Positions 40,263 through 49,643 of a stretch of DNA of 55,644 nucleotides are shown here, one piece after another (position 1 is the stretch's first letter; the number at the start of each line of letters is the position of its first letter). The stretch is from UBA4719 sp038249115. Lineage in GTDB: Bacteria; Actinomycetota; Actinomycetes; Actinomycetales; Dermatophilaceae. The translations under genes were made by a program, and so were the position numbers. The notes under the pieces are model-generated. The model made no database searches, was not told the origin of the DNA, and saw nothing but the letters and a program-made list of their open reading frames with translations. Location: the NCBI GenBank assembly GCA_038249115.1, contig JBBRWQ010000008.1, positions 1-55,644 on the forward strand, written 5' to 3'.

Positions 40263-42671
40263 ATGGTTGAGACCAAAGTGACCCCAACCGCGGACCTCAA
40301 CCAGCGACGCTTGAACCTCGCCGACACCCGTGGATTCACCGCCGCGGGTGCCGGCGAGGCGCGCCGCGCCGCGATCGCGGACGTGAGCCTCAGCTGGATC
40401 CGTGAGGTCTGGAGCGCGGCAACCTTTGGGGCTTCCTCGCAGGGGGTCGCTCTGGCAAGCGTCGGCAGCCTGTCGCGCGGTGACGCAGGACCGCTCAGCG
40501 ACTTCGACCTGGTGCTGCTGCACGACGGACGGTCGCTGTCGGGCAAGGAGGTCACCTCCCTGGCCGACCGCATCTGGTACCCGATCTGGGACTGTGGGGC
40601 GAAGCTCGACCACAGTGTCCGGACCGTCGGTCAGTGCAGGACCGTCGCCGCCGCGGACCTGTCGGCTGCGGTCGCACTGTTAGATCTCGAGCTGGTGGCC
40701 GGCGACGAGCAGGTGGTCGCTGCGGCACGTTCGACTGTTGCTCACGACTGGCGCGCCAACGCCCGTCGTCGGTTACCCCGGCTGGTCGAGTCGCTCGAGG
40801 AACGCCACCGCCGACACGGAGACCTGGCGCAGACCATCGAGCCCGACCTGAAGGAAGCCCGTGGGGGCCTGCGCGACATGGCCGTTCTCCGGGCGCTGAC
40901 GGCAGCGTGGCTGGCCGACCGCCCGCACGGACAGGTCGACGAGGCCTACCGCACGTTGCTGGACACGCGAGATGCATTGCATGTGGTGACGGGTCGTGGT
41001 CGTGATCGCCTCGGTCTCGAGGACCATGACGCGGTCGCTGCGCTCCTCGGCCATCCTGACGCCGACTCCATGTTGGCAGTGGTGGGCACCGCAGCGCGCA
41101 CCGTCAGCTACGCCATCGACGGGACGGTCCGCCGTGCGGCACAGTCCCAGCGCGCCCGCACCTTGCGGGTCGGTCCCAGACGACCGGTGTTGAAACCATT
41201 GGGTTTTGGACTGTTCGAACACGACGGGGAGGTCGTGCTCGGCGCCCACCTCGACTCTTCCCGCGACCCGCTCCTGGTCCTTCGAGCAGCCGTCGCAGCG
41301 GCCCGCCGGGGACTGCCCCTTGCCCCCGCGACCCTGGCCAACCTGGCTGCGCACTCGCCTGCCATAGCCGCGCCGTGGAGTCCATTGGCCAGGTCACTGC
41401 TCGTCGACCTTCTCGCAGCAGGCCCCGGTCTGATCCCGGTGTGGGAGGGGCTGGATCTTGCCGGCCTTGTCGACGACTGGTTCCCCGAGTGGGTGGCGGT
41501 GCGAAGTCGACCACAGCGCAACCCCGTTCATCGGCACACGGTCGATCGGCACCTGATCGAGACCGTCGTTCACGCCACCGGTCTTCTGCGCGACGTTGAG
41601 CGCCCCGACCTGCTGCTGCTGGCGGCGTTGATGCATGACATAGGCAAGATCGCCGGAGCGCACGACCACTCCATAGTCGGCGCGCCGCTTGCGGCTACGG
41701 CCGTTCGAAGGCTGGGCCTGGACGACTCCGACGTCAAGGTTGTCGAGCTGCTCACCCGCGAACACCTGACCCTCATCGACCTGGCCACCCGACGCGACCC
41801 GAAGGACGGACAGACCATCTCAGCCGTCTCGCAGGCGGTTGGCGGCCGTCGTGACGTGCTGGAGCTGCTTCGCGCCCTGACCGAGGCGGACGCCTGTGCG
41901 GTGGGCGCGGCAGCATGGACGGACTGGCGGGCAAAGCTGCTCCAGCAGCTCGTAGACGGCGCACGCACGGCTTTGGGCGATGCGGTTGCGCCGATCGCCC
42001 CGGAGGATGAGGACCACGATCTGCTGCCGCCACAGATCGTTGCCGCGGTCGTGACGGGGGAGCCGCACGTCGTGGTTCATCCCAGCGGAGGGGCCTACCG
42101 CATCGACGTCTTCGACCGCGACCGGCTGGGCCTGTTCGCCGACACCGCAGGACTGCTTGCGGGATACGGCCTGGTCGTCCGGACTGCGCGCGTACGCACC
42201 CAGGAGGGCATTGCGGCAAACCAGTGGCAGGTCGACTCGCCAGGCGGGGACGCCCCCGACGCTGCAGCCATCGCCAGGGGGCTCCTGCGCCTCGGCCAGG
42301 GTGACCGCGAGCCTTTGCAGGCATTGGCGCGCCGTCGCTCGGTCACAGCCGGGTCGGTCGCGGCAGGGCTGGCCGACGGCGGCTCCAGGTCGCAGAGCCG
42401 AGCCATGGTCGTGCCCCACGCTTCTCAGGACTCGACCGTGTTCGAGATCCGGGCCCACGACCGCCCAGGACTCCTGCACGAGATCGGTATGACGTTCGCG
42501 CGCGCGGGTCTGACCGTGCACAGTGCTCACATCGCCACGTATGCGGGTCAGACCCTCGACACGTTCTATGTCAGCGAGTTCGGGGGCCGGACCCTGCCAC
42601 CTGCCCGGGTCGCCCAGACGATATCCATGCTGATGGACGCGTGCGACGAAGTGCCACCGACGGACAGATAA
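40263..42671 (+). CDS. glnD: PII uridylyl/adenylyl-transferase
   Basis: GlnD modifies PII according to glutamine level. About 802 residues. N-terminal nucleotidyltransferase motif VGSLSRGDAGPLSDFDLVLL; a central HD domain LLLAALMHDIGKIAGAHDHS; C-terminal ACT segments, ending FEIRAHDRPGLLHEIGMTFA. I chose the ATG at 40263 after AAAGGTGG. Third gene of the amt-glnB-glnD operon, and only six bases before ffh. Confidence 0.95.
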   Translation: MVETKVTPTADLNQRRLNLADTRGFTAAGAGEARRAAIADVSLSWIREVWSAATFGASSQGVALASVGSLSRGDAGPLSDFDLVLLHDGRSLSGKEVTSLADRIWYPIWDCGAKLDHSVRTVGQCRTVAAADLSAAVALLDLELVAGDEQVVAAARSTVAHDWRANARRRLPRLVESLEERHRRHGDLAQTIEPDLKEARGGLRDMAVLRALTAAWLADRPHGQVDEAYRTLLDTRDALHVVTGRGRDRLGLEDHDAVAALLGHPDADSMLAVVGTAARTVSYAIDGTVRRAAQSQRARTLRVGPRRPVLKPLGFGLFEHDGEVVLGAHLDSSRDPLLVLRAAVAAARRGLPLAPATLANLAAHSPAIAAPWSPLARSLLVDLLAAGPGLIPVWEGLDLAGLVDDWFPEWVAVRSRPQRNPVHRHTVDRHLIETVVHATGLLRDVERPDLLLLAALMHDIGKIAGAHDHSIVGAPLAATAVRRLGLDDSDVKVVELLTREHLTLIDLATRRDPKDGQTISAVSQAVGGRRDVLELLRALTEADACAVGAAAWTDWRAKLLQQLVDGARTALGDAVAPIAPEDEDHDLLPPQIVAAVVTGEPHVVVHPSGGAYRIDVFDRDRLGLFADTAGLLAGYGLVVRTARVRTQEGIAANQWQVDSPGGDAPDAAAIARGLLRLGQGDREPLQALARRRSVTAGSVAAGLADGGSRSQSRAMVVPHASQDSTVFEIRAHDRPGLLHEIGMTFARAGLTVHSAHIATYAGQTLDTFYVSEFGGRTLPPARVAQTISMLMDACDEVPPTDR

Positions 42672-42677
42672 CCTTGC

Positions 42678-44303
42678 GTGGTGTTCACAAGCCTGTCTGA
42701 CCGTCTGACCGCCACCTTCAAGAACCTGCGCGGCAAGGGCCGCCTGTCCGAATCGGACGTCAACGCCACCATCCGCGACATCCGCGTTGCGCTGCTCGAC
42801 GCCGACGTCGCGCTGCATGTCGTGCGCGAGTTCACCGGTGCTGTTCGGGAGCGTGCACTGGGCGCCGAAGTCATAGGTTCCCTGAACCCGGCTCAGCAGA
42901 TCGTCAAGATCGTCAACGAAGAGCTCGTGACGATCCTGGGCGGGCAGACCCGTCGGATCGAGTTCGCCAAGAACCCGCCGACCGTCATCATGCTCGCGGG
43001 ACTGCAGGGCTCCGGCAAGACCACCCTGGCCGGCAAGCTCGCCAAGTGGCTCAAGGACCAGGGACACACACCGATCCTCGTCGCAGCTGACCTTCAGCGA
43101 CCCAACGCCGTCACCCAGCTGCAGGTCGTTGGCGAGCGAGCCGGTGTGCCGGTCTTCGCACCCGAGCGCGGCAACGTCGCGGGCTATGACGCGGGGGCCG
43201 AGTCCGGCGATGGCACAAGGTCATTCGGCGATCCGGTCACGGTCTCGCGCCAAGGTGTGGTCGAGGCTCGCTCCAAGCAGCACGATGTGGTCATCGTCGA
43301 CACCGCCGGCCGGCTGGCGATCGACGAGAACCTGATGCAACAGGCAGCCGACATCCGGGCTGCGATCTCGCCCGACGAGGTGCTGTTCGTCATCGACGCC
43401 ATGATCGGCCAAGCCGCGGTCGAAACCGCACTGGCCTTCCAGAAGGGCGTGGACTTCACCGGCGTGGTTCTGACCAAGCTCGACGGCGATGCCCGCGGTG
43501 GCGCGGCGCTGTCAGTGGCCAAGGTCACCGGGCGACCGATCATGTTCGCCTCCACCGGCGAGAAGGTCGGCGACCTTGAGGTGTTCCACCCTGACCGGAT
43601 GGCTTCACGCATCCTGGACATGGGTGACGTGCTGACCCTGATCGAGCAGGCCGAGAAGGCGTTCGACCGCGATCAGGCAGCCGAGATGACCCGCAAGTTC
43701 ATGGAGGACGAGGACTTCACGTTCGACGACTTCCTGAGCCAGATGGCGGCCATCAAGAAGATGGGCTCCCTGAAGGCGATGCTCAAGATGATGCCCGGCA
43801 TGGGTGAGATGCGCGCCCAGCTCGACTCCCTCGACGAGAGCGAGTTCGACCGGGTCGAGGCCATGGTGCGTTCCATGACGCCCTTCGAGCGCACCCACCC
43901 CAAACAGATCAACGGCTCACGTCGGGCGCGGGTCGCCCGAGGGTCGGGTGTGTCGGTGTCCGAGGTGAACGGGCTGCTCGAGCGTTTCGGCCAGGCGCAG
44001 AAGATGATGCGTTCGCTGCGTCGGGGCGGCGGCGGTGGCATGCCCGGGATGCCGGCAATCCCCGGCATGGCAGGGGCAAAGAAGGGCGCCAAGGGCCAGC
44101 AACGCAAGAAGGGTAAGAGCGGCAACCCGGCCAAGCGCGCCCAGGAGGAGAAGGCTTCGGCGGACAAGGCCTCAGGGGCCCGTGTGGCTGCGGTCAACAG
44201 CGCCTTCGGTATGCCGGCCGGGCAGGATCCCGTCGCGCCGGCTGGGGCTGAGGATCCCACCAACATCGAGCTGCCCAAGGGTTTCGAGCAGTTCCTCAAG
44301 TAG
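42678..44303 (+). CDS. ffh: Signal recognition particle protein Ffh
   Basis: Ffh binds signal peptides and 4.5S RNA to target membrane proteins. 541 residues. NG domain: MLAGLQGSGKTTLAGKLAKW (G1), VIVDTAGRLAIDENL, VVLTKLDGDARGGAAL. The Met-rich M domain follows (KKMGSLKAMLKMMPGMGEM, then SRRARVARGSGVSVSEVNGL). An insert GAESGDGTRSFGD lies after the second GTPase block. The C-tail GGGGGMPGMPAIPGMAGAKK is longer than in E. coli. Starts at GTG 42678, six bases after glnD. Complete. Confidence 0.97.
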   Translation: MVFTSLSDRLTATFKNLRGKGRLSESDVNATIRDIRVALLDADVALHVVREFTGAVRERALGAEVIGSLNPAQQIVKIVNEELVTILGGQTRRIEFAKNPPTVIMLAGLQGSGKTTLAGKLAKWLKDQGHTPILVAADLQRPNAVTQLQVVGERAGVPVFAPERGNVAGYDAGAESGDGTRSFGDPVTVSRQGVVEARSKQHDVVIVDTAGRLAIDENLMQQAADIRAAISPDEVLFVIDAMIGQAAVETALAFQKGVDFTGVVLTKLDGDARGGAALSVAKVTGRPIMFASTGEKVGDLEVFHPDRMASRILDMGDVLTLIEQAEKAFDRDQAAEMTRKFMEDEDFTFDDFLSQMAAIKKMGSLKAMLKMMPGMGEMRAQLDSLDESEFDRVEAMVRSMTPFERTHPKQINGSRRARVARGSGVSVSEVNGLLERFGQAQKMMRSLRRGGGGGMPGMPAIPGMAGAKKGAKGQQRKKGKSGNPAKRAQEEKASADKASGARVAAVNSAFGMPAGQDPVAPAGAEDPTNIELPKGFEQFLK

Positions 44304-44325
44304 CCCGCGGTCGGTGTCCGGGGGT

Positions 44326-45384
44326 CTAGCGGACGTCGGGGACGGCTTCCACTGGCCCGATGCCGGTGCCCCACAGTCGGTCGGCCAGCGCGAACATCGT
44401 GACGGCATACGGAGCCAGACGCATTCCGGGAGTCATCTCGGCGGGGATGAATCGGATCAGGCTGCCAAGATTGGCCGACCCACGTTCGATCGTGCCGATC
44501 ACGAAGTCGCCGTACTCAGCGACGCGCAGGCCATCCGGTCCGCCCGTGACATCGACGCGCTTGGTCTCAGCAGGTCCGGGCGCATTGATCACGTGGTATG
44601 CCGACCCGAACCGTTGAGCGTCCGCAGCGGGTACGAGGAGATCCTCGAGCTCTCCGGCACCGATGCCCATGTCGATGCCGCGGACTGTGGCCATCTGGAG
44701 CAGATTGAGCGGAAGCTCGGGAACGCTCTTGCCGATGGTCGACAGCCCGCCCGCGAAGCGAGTGTTGATCTCGGTCGGCAGGAACCCGTCGGCGGTCAGG
44801 ACTCCGTCGACCGAAAAACCGCCGCGGTAGCCATGCTCAGTCTGCAGGTGGCGACCGACCCGCCCGGCGACCTCACGCATCTCGTGGCGATCACGGGCTG
44901 AGGGGTCCCAGCAGGTTGAGAGGCCGGAGTACAGGAAACGCCTCGGTGACGTGGAACGCAGCACCACCTGCTCCACCGGGCGGAAGACGGCCACCCCGTC
45001 GGGCAAGACGAACCCGTGGATGCTGCACGGCACGCCCTCGAGGAACGGCTGCACCCGGATCCGCGCCGAGACCGGCAGCAGCGTCATGAGAGCAGTCCGC
45101 GCATCCTCATCGGTGACGACCCAGCGGACCCGGTCACCGCCGCCGTTCATGCCTTGGGAGGCGTCGGCTGACCACACGGTGCCGCGGCCGGTGTCGAGGT
45201 CGCGCGCCGCGGTGAGTACGCGATCCGGTTCCGCGTCGACCACGTGGGCTGGCGAGCGCTGCACCCCGACGGCATCCCATAGAGCGTCGCCCAGGCTCTT
45301 GTCCTCCAGCGCCAGGAACGACTGGGGCCGGCCGCCGAGCGACTCGCGACCAAGATAGGTCTCGACGGTGGCGAACGGGCTCAA
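44326..45384 (-). CDS. ATP-grasp-like protein, C-terminal part (split gene)
   Basis: 352 residues from a TTG at 45384. FLALEDKSLGDALWDAVGV, RVQPFLEGVPCSIHGFVLPD, EHGYRGGFSVDGVLTADGFL and PTEINTRFAGGLSTIGKSVP are ATP-grasp-type blocks with the Mg-binding EINTR. The first ~100 residues that such proteins should have are encoded by the preceding 45381-45734 frame. The two frames meet at a run of five T and together make one normal protein if one base is re-read. So this gene looks frameshifted, unless it is made by frameshifting or as two chains. Confidence 0.75.
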   Translation of the reverse strand: MSPFATVETYLGRESLGGRPQSFLALEDKSLGDALWDAVGVQRSPAHVVDAEPDRVLTAARDLDTGRGTVWSADASQGMNGGGDRVRWVVTDEDARTALMTLLPVSARIRVQPFLEGVPCSIHGFVLPDGVAVFRPVEQVVLRSTSPRRFLYSGLSTCWDPSARDRHEMREVAGRVGRHLQTEHGYRGGFSVDGVLTADGFLPTEINTRFAGGLSTIGKSVPELPLNLLQMATVRGIDMGIGAGELEDLLVPAADAQRFGSAYHVINAPGPAETKRVDVTGGPDGLRVAEYGDFVIGTIERGSANLGSLIRFIPAEMTPGMRLAPYAVTMFALADRLWGTGIGPVEAVPDVR

Positions 45385-45734
45385 AAAGCAAAGGCCGGCA
45401 CACCGTCGGGGTCGAATGCGTCGGCTGCCGCGCGTGCCTCGGCGGGCGGGTCGGCGGCCAAAGAGATCCAGCCGGCTACCTCCTCGCTCAGGTTCGCCCG
45501 CTGGGGACCCTCGATGACGACCATGCTCGCCTCGTCCGGTCCGGGCAGCTCACCGGTGCCGACGCCGTCAGCGACCACCAGTACCGCCTCGGCACCCCAG
45601 CCGCGCAGCTGCCGCACCCGTCGAGGCGCCCCGGCAAGCAGGCCGCCGACCAGAATGACCTTGCGGCCGCGAACGAGCTGCGCGCAGCGCTCGACCAGGT
45701 TCGCCTCGAGGTCTTCCGTCGGTGATGCCGTCAT
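45381..45734 (-). CDS. ATP-grasp-like protein, N-terminal part (split gene)
   Basis: 117 residues. RGRKVILVGGLLAGAPRRVR, then LRGWGAEAVLVVADGVGTGE is a Rossmann-like pre-ATP-grasp domain, ending DAFDPDGVPAFAF. The stop TGA overlaps the TTG of the C-terminal frame (shared 45381-45384). The N-terminal domain alone would not bind ATP, so a separate function is unlikely. Either a frameshift at the T-run at 45383-45387 has broken the gene or translation crosses it. Confidence 0.7.
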   Translation of the reverse strand: MTASPTEDLEANLVERCAQLVRGRKVILVGGLLAGAPRRVRQLRGWGAEAVLVVADGVGTGELPGPDEASMVVIEGPQRANLSEEVAGWISLAADPPAEARAAADAFDPDGVPAFAF

Positions 45735-45841
45735 GACGCGACGGTAGGGGGCAGGCCCCCTCGAAGTCCACCCGGTTTCGTCAGCAGCTGGTAGCCCTTT
45801 TGACGGTTTCGCCGAGCTGCGCCTTTAGGTAGCGTCGACCC

Positions 45842-46570
45842 ATGGCTGACACAGAGCAGGACTTGGACTTCACCGGGCTCAAGGCGATGTTCCTCAACGG
45901 CACGCTCAAGCGCTCGCCGGAGGTCTCCAACACTGAGGGCCTCATCGAGGTGAGCGCCTCACTCATGCGCAGACACGGTGTCGAGGTCGAGGTGCTCCGC
46001 GCGGTCGACCATGACATCGCCTTCGGCGTCTATCCGGACATGACCGAGCACGGGTGGGCCACCGACGAGTGGCCAGTCATCTGGGAGCGGGTCAAGGCGG
46101 CCAACATCCTGGTCATCGCGGGTCCGATCTGGCTGGGCGACAACTCCAGCAAGACCAAGCAGATCATTGAGCGGCTCTATGCGCAGTCGGGTCAGCTCAA
46201 CGAGCAGGGTCAGTACGCGTTCTACGGCAGGGTCGGCGGCGCCCTGATCACCGGCAACGAGGACGGTGTCAAGCACTGCGCCATGGACATCCTCTACAGC
46301 CTCCAGCACCTTGGGTACGTGATCCCGCCGCAGGCCGACGCCGGCTGGATCGGGGACATCGGGCCGGGCCCGTCCTACCTCGACGAGGGCTCCGGTGGGC
46401 CCGAGAACGACTTCACCAACCGGAACACGACGTTCATGACGTGGAACCTGATGCACCTGGCGCGGATGATTCAGCGGGCTGGCGGCATCCCGGCACACGG
46501 CAACCAGCGAAGCGAGTGGGACAAGGGGGAGCGGTTCGGCTTCGTGCAGCCCAACCCGGAGTATCGATGA
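45842..46570 (+). CDS. Flavodoxin-like NAD(P)H-dependent oxidoreductase
   Basis: 242 residues of the FMN-reductase fold: AMFLNGTLKRSPEVSNTEGL for FMN phosphate, LVIAGPIWLGDNSSKTKQII, RVGGALITGNEDGVKHCAMD, and FTNRNTTFMTWNLMHLARMI. Such proteins reduce quinones, azo compounds or flavins. Substrate unknown. It precedes an amidohydrolase on the same strand. ATG at 45842. Confidence 0.88.
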   Translation: MADTEQDLDFTGLKAMFLNGTLKRSPEVSNTEGLIEVSASLMRRHGVEVEVLRAVDHDIAFGVYPDMTEHGWATDEWPVIWERVKAANILVIAGPIWLGDNSSKTKQIIERLYAQSGQLNEQGQYAFYGRVGGALITGNEDGVKHCAMDILYSLQHLGYVIPPQADAGWIGDIGPGPSYLDEGSGGPENDFTNRNTTFMTWNLMHLARMIQRAGGIPAHGNQRSEWDKGERFGFVQPNPEYR

Positions 46571-46631
46571 CCTTTGCGCTCTGGCTGGGCGCCACACGGC
46601 ACACGTCCGCCGTACTCGGTAGTGTCGCGAC

Positions 46632-47720
46632 ATGACTGCGCCGGTGCTGCACATCAAGGGAAGCGTGCTGGTCGGGCCTGAGGAGGTCCGCGATGAGCTC
46701 TGGGTCGTCGGGGGGAGGGTTACGTATGCCGCTCCGTCGGCAGGCGCTGACGTCCAGACCGTCCGGGGCTGGGTTCTGCCCGGTCTGGTCGACGCGCACG
46801 CCCACGTGGGGCTCGACGCTCATGGCGCAGTGGATGACGCGACGAGCGAGAAGCAGGCCATCGCCGAGCGGGACGGAGGCACCTTGTTGTTGCGCGACGC
46901 CGGCTCTCCGGCGGATACGCGCTGGATCGACGACCGCGAGGATCTGCCGCGCATCGTGCGAGCTGGCCGGCACATCGCCCGGACGCATCGCTACATCCGC
47001 AACTATGCCCACGAGATCGAGCCCGAGGACCTGGTCCAGTACGTGCACCGGGAGGCGCGTCGCGGTGACGGCTGGGTCAAGCTGGTCGGCGACTGGATCG
47101 ACAGGGAAACCGGTGACCTCAGCCCCTGTTGGCCACGGGAGGCGCTGGCCACGGCGATCTCTGCAGCGCACGATGAGGGCGCACGAGTGACCGCCCACTG
47201 CTTCGGCGAGGAGTCGCTGCGCGATCTGGCAGCTGCCGGCGTCGACTGCATCGAGCACGCCACCGGGCTGGCGGGTGACACCATCGACTCCTTTGCCGCA
47301 CAGGGGATTGCCATCGTTCCGACGCTCGTGAACATCGACACCTTCCCGTCGATCGCGGCTGGCGCTGAGGGCAAGTACCCCGCCTACGCCGCTCACATGC
47401 GTGACCTGCATGCGCGTCGCTATGAGACCGTCGCCGCAGCACATGACGCCGGCGTACCCATTTATCTGGGCACCGACGCCGGTGGCTCCCTGCCCCACGG
47501 TCTGGTGGCCCGAGAGGCCGCCGAGCTGGTCAACGCGGGCCTGTCCAACGTCGAGGCGCTTATGTCGGCCAGCTGGGGTGCCCGCGTGTGGCTGGGCAGA
47601 CCTGGTCTGGTCGAGGGTGCAAGCGCCGATCTCGTTGTCTACCAGTCAGATCCACGTGCCGACATCGGGGTTCTCGCGGCACCGGACCAGATTGTCCTGC
47701 GAGGCAGGGTCATTGCCTGA
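46632..47720 (+). CDS. Amidohydrolase
   Basis: 362 residues, metal-dependent hydrolase of the imidazolonepropionase/dihydroorotase superfamily. Metal ligands: GLVDAHAHVG (HxH), the probable carboxylated Lys in GWVKLVGDW, RVTAHCFGE, CIEHATGLAGD and YLGTDAGGSLPHG. C-terminal GLVEGASADLVVYQSDPRAD is standard. The substrate is not clear. It lies 61 bases after the flavodoxin-like gene; the two may be unrelated. Confidence 0.88.
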   Translation: MTAPVLHIKGSVLVGPEEVRDELWVVGGRVTYAAPSAGADVQTVRGWVLPGLVDAHAHVGLDAHGAVDDATSEKQAIAERDGGTLLLRDAGSPADTRWIDDREDLPRIVRAGRHIARTHRYIRNYAHEIEPEDLVQYVHREARRGDGWVKLVGDWIDRETGDLSPCWPREALATAISAAHDEGARVTAHCFGEESLRDLAAAGVDCIEHATGLAGDTIDSFAAQGIAIVPTLVNIDTFPSIAAGAEGKYPAYAAHMRDLHARRYETVAAAHDAGVPIYLGTDAGGSLPHGLVAREAAELVNAGLSNVEALMSASWGARVWLGRPGLVEGASADLVVYQSDPRADIGVLAAPDQIVLRGRVIA

Positions 47721-47765
47721 GCCGGCCGTTCTTCACGCCGAGGCTGGCCCGGTCAAGTGGCGCAC

Positions 47766-48428
47766 CTAGTGGCGTGGTGGGTGGTTGTAGCGCGGAACGA
47801 ACTCCTGACCTGACAGCTCTTGAATGGCCGCCATGATCGCATCGGTGGCCTCACGTCGGGCAGGGCCGGGCTTGGTGTCCTTCAAGTAGGTGAAGTCCAT
47901 CGGCTGTCCGAACCGGACGGTGACCTTGCGGATCCGTGGGAGCCGTGAGCCCACCGGCTGAAGGTCCTGGGTGCCGGAGAGCGCCACCGGCACGACCGGA
48001 CATCCGGCGGTCAACGCCAGCCAGGCCACGCCGGTACGACCGCGGTACAGCCGACCATCGCGCGAACGCGTCCCCTCGGGATAGATCGCGAACGCATGCC
48101 CGGCGTTGAGGATCTCCAGCCCTGCGTCGAGCGCCTCCTGCGCGGCCCCGTGGGTTCCGCGCCGGACGGGGACGGCACCCGTGGCGCTGAAAATCCACCG
48201 AGTGAACAGGCCGCGGAGGCCCTTCCCCGTGAAGTAGTCGGACTTGGCAAGGAACATCACGCGGCGCGGGGCGACCAGCGGGATGACGAAGCTGTCGCTG
48301 AACGAAAGATGGTTGCTGGCCAGAAGCAGCGGTCCGCTGCGCGGGATGTGCTCGCGGCCCTCGATGACGGGCCGGTAGATCAGACGAGCAACCGGAGCCA
48401 CAACGGCTCTGGTGACGAGGTAAAGCAT
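47766..48428 (-). CDS. Lysophospholipid acyltransferase (PlsC family)
   Basis: About 220 residues. LLLASNHLSFSDSFVIPLVA contains HX4D, and FAIYPEGTRSRDGRLYRGRT the EGTR phosphate block. It would acylate lysophosphatidate at the membrane. I chose the ATG at 48428; the longer frame to 48638 overlaps the rpsP promoter region and lacks conservation. It is the second PlsC-type gene in the window, the other being at 14763. Confidence 0.88.
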   Translation of the reverse strand: MLYLVTRAVVAPVARLIYRPVIEGREHIPRSGPLLLASNHLSFSDSFVIPLVAPRRVMFLAKSDYFTGKGLRGLFTRWIFSATGAVPVRRGTHGAAQEALDAGLEILNAGHAFAIYPEGTRSRDGRLYRGRTGVAWLALTAGCPVVPVALSGTQDLQPVGSRLPRIRKVTVRFGQPMDFTYLKDTKPGPARREATDAIMAAIQELSGQEFVPRYNHPPRH

Positions 48429-48715
48429 GGGCCCCCAGACGTCTCGACGTTCCGGTCCGGCCGGCAGCTGCCGACAACTCAGAACTTTACTGGCTGCGAG
48501 AATGCGGATGGCGGGCGGTTCAGAGGGCCAGTCGAACCTGGTCCGGCCGCCTGGGTTCGGAGGATCCCGCCGCATCTGGCAGAATGGCGCGCGTACTCGT
48601 CTGTCTGCGGCCCCTCTCTTCGCTTCGGACGTGTCCATCCGAGCGTCACGCGCCGTGTCCCCACGCGGATTCCGTGCTCACTCACCCCATACAAGAAACA
48701 GGAGACACCACAACC

Positions 48716-49354
48716 GTGGCCGTCAAGATTCGTTTGAAGCGCATGGGCAAGATCCATGCACCGTTCTACCGCGTTGTCGTCATGGACTCGCGCACCAAGC
48801 GCGATGGCCGGGCCATCGAGGAGATCGGCAAGTACCACCCCACCCACGAGCCCTCGGTCATCGAGATCAACTCGGAGCGTGCGCTGTACTGGCTCGGTGT
48901 CGGCGCACAGCCGACCGAGCAGGTTGCGGTTCTGCTGAAGATCACGGGTGACTGGCAGAAGCACAAGGGCCTTCCGGGCACCGAGGGCACTCTGCGCGTC
49001 GCTGAGCCGAAGGCCGACAAGAAGGCACTGTTCGATGTGGCCGCCAAGGCTGCGATGTCAGAGCCCAAGGCTGGCGCCACCACGGCCAGGAAGGCCAAGG
49101 CCGACAAGGTTGAGAAGGTTGAGAAGGCCGAGCCCAAGGTTGAGAAGGCTGAGAAGGGTGAGCCGAAGGCTGACAAGGCTGAGAAGGCTGAGCCCAAGGC
49201 CGAGAAGACTGAGAAGGCTGAGCCCAAGGCCGAGAAGGCTGAGCCCAAGGTCGAGAAGGCTGAGAAGGCCGAGCCCAAGGCTGACAAGGCTGAGCCCGAG
49301 GTTGTCGACGCGCCTGTCGCCGAAGCATCCGACGCGGCCAAGGCTGAGGCCTGA
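48716..49354 (+). CDS. rpsP: 30S ribosomal protein S16 with long charged tail
   Basis: 212 residues, against ~80-160 in most bacteria. The first ~80 are S16 (AVKIRLKRMGKIHAPFYRVV, SRTKRDGRAIEEIGKYHP, SVIEINSERALYWLGVGAQP). The last ~110 are an EKAEPK/EKVEKAEP low-complexity tail that ends in ADAAKAEA-like residues. The GTG at 48716 with AGGAGA upstream is the start; the open frame to 48584 is not S16. It leads a ribosome-assembly operon (khpA, rimM, trmD, rplS). Tail function unknown. Confidence 0.93.
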   Translation: MAVKIRLKRMGKIHAPFYRVVVMDSRTKRDGRAIEEIGKYHPTHEPSVIEINSERALYWLGVGAQPTEQVAVLLKITGDWQKHKGLPGTEGTLRVAEPKADKKALFDVAAKAAMSEPKAGATTARKAKADKVEKVEKAEPKVEKAEKGEPKADKAEKAEPKAEKTEKAEPKAEKAEPKVEKAEKAEPKADKAEPEVVDAPVAEASDAAKAEA

Positions 49355-49356
49355 TC

Positions 49357-49599
49357 GTGCTTGAGGATGCTCTGGAGCACCTCGTCAAGGGCATCGTCGA
49401 CCATGACGAGGATGTCGCTGTCCGCCGCAAGGAGCTGGGCCGCGGCGACGTGCTCGAGGTCCGGGTCCATCCCGACGACCTCGGCCGCGTCATCGGTCGT
49501 TCCGGTCGCACGGCCAGCGCCCTTCGCACCGTGATGGCTGCCCTGGCGGGTGGCCAGCCGGTGCGGGTCGACATCGTAGACACGGATCGTCAGAGATAA
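49357..49599 (+). CDS. khpA: KH-domain RNA-binding protein KhpA
   Basis: 80 residues. The KH motif is VIGRSGRTASALRTVMAAL with the GRSG loop that touches RNA. The start MLEDALEHLVKGIVDHDEDV is typical of YlqC/KhpA. It starts at a GTG two bases after rpsP and precedes rimM; KhpA acts with KhpB in RNA binding in several bacteria. Confidence 0.9.
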   Translation: MLEDALEHLVKGIVDHDEDVAVRRKELGRGDVLEVRVHPDDLGRVIGRSGRTASALRTVMAALAGGQPVRVDIVDTDRQR

Positions 49600-49643
49600 G
49601 GCTTCGCAGTTTCAGGGGGCAACGGCCCGCTGAGCACGCCTGA

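Noticed and set aside
49090..49300. Tandem repeats in the S16 tail as a separate repeat element
   Set aside because: They encode the protein tail in frame and do not extend beyond the gene.
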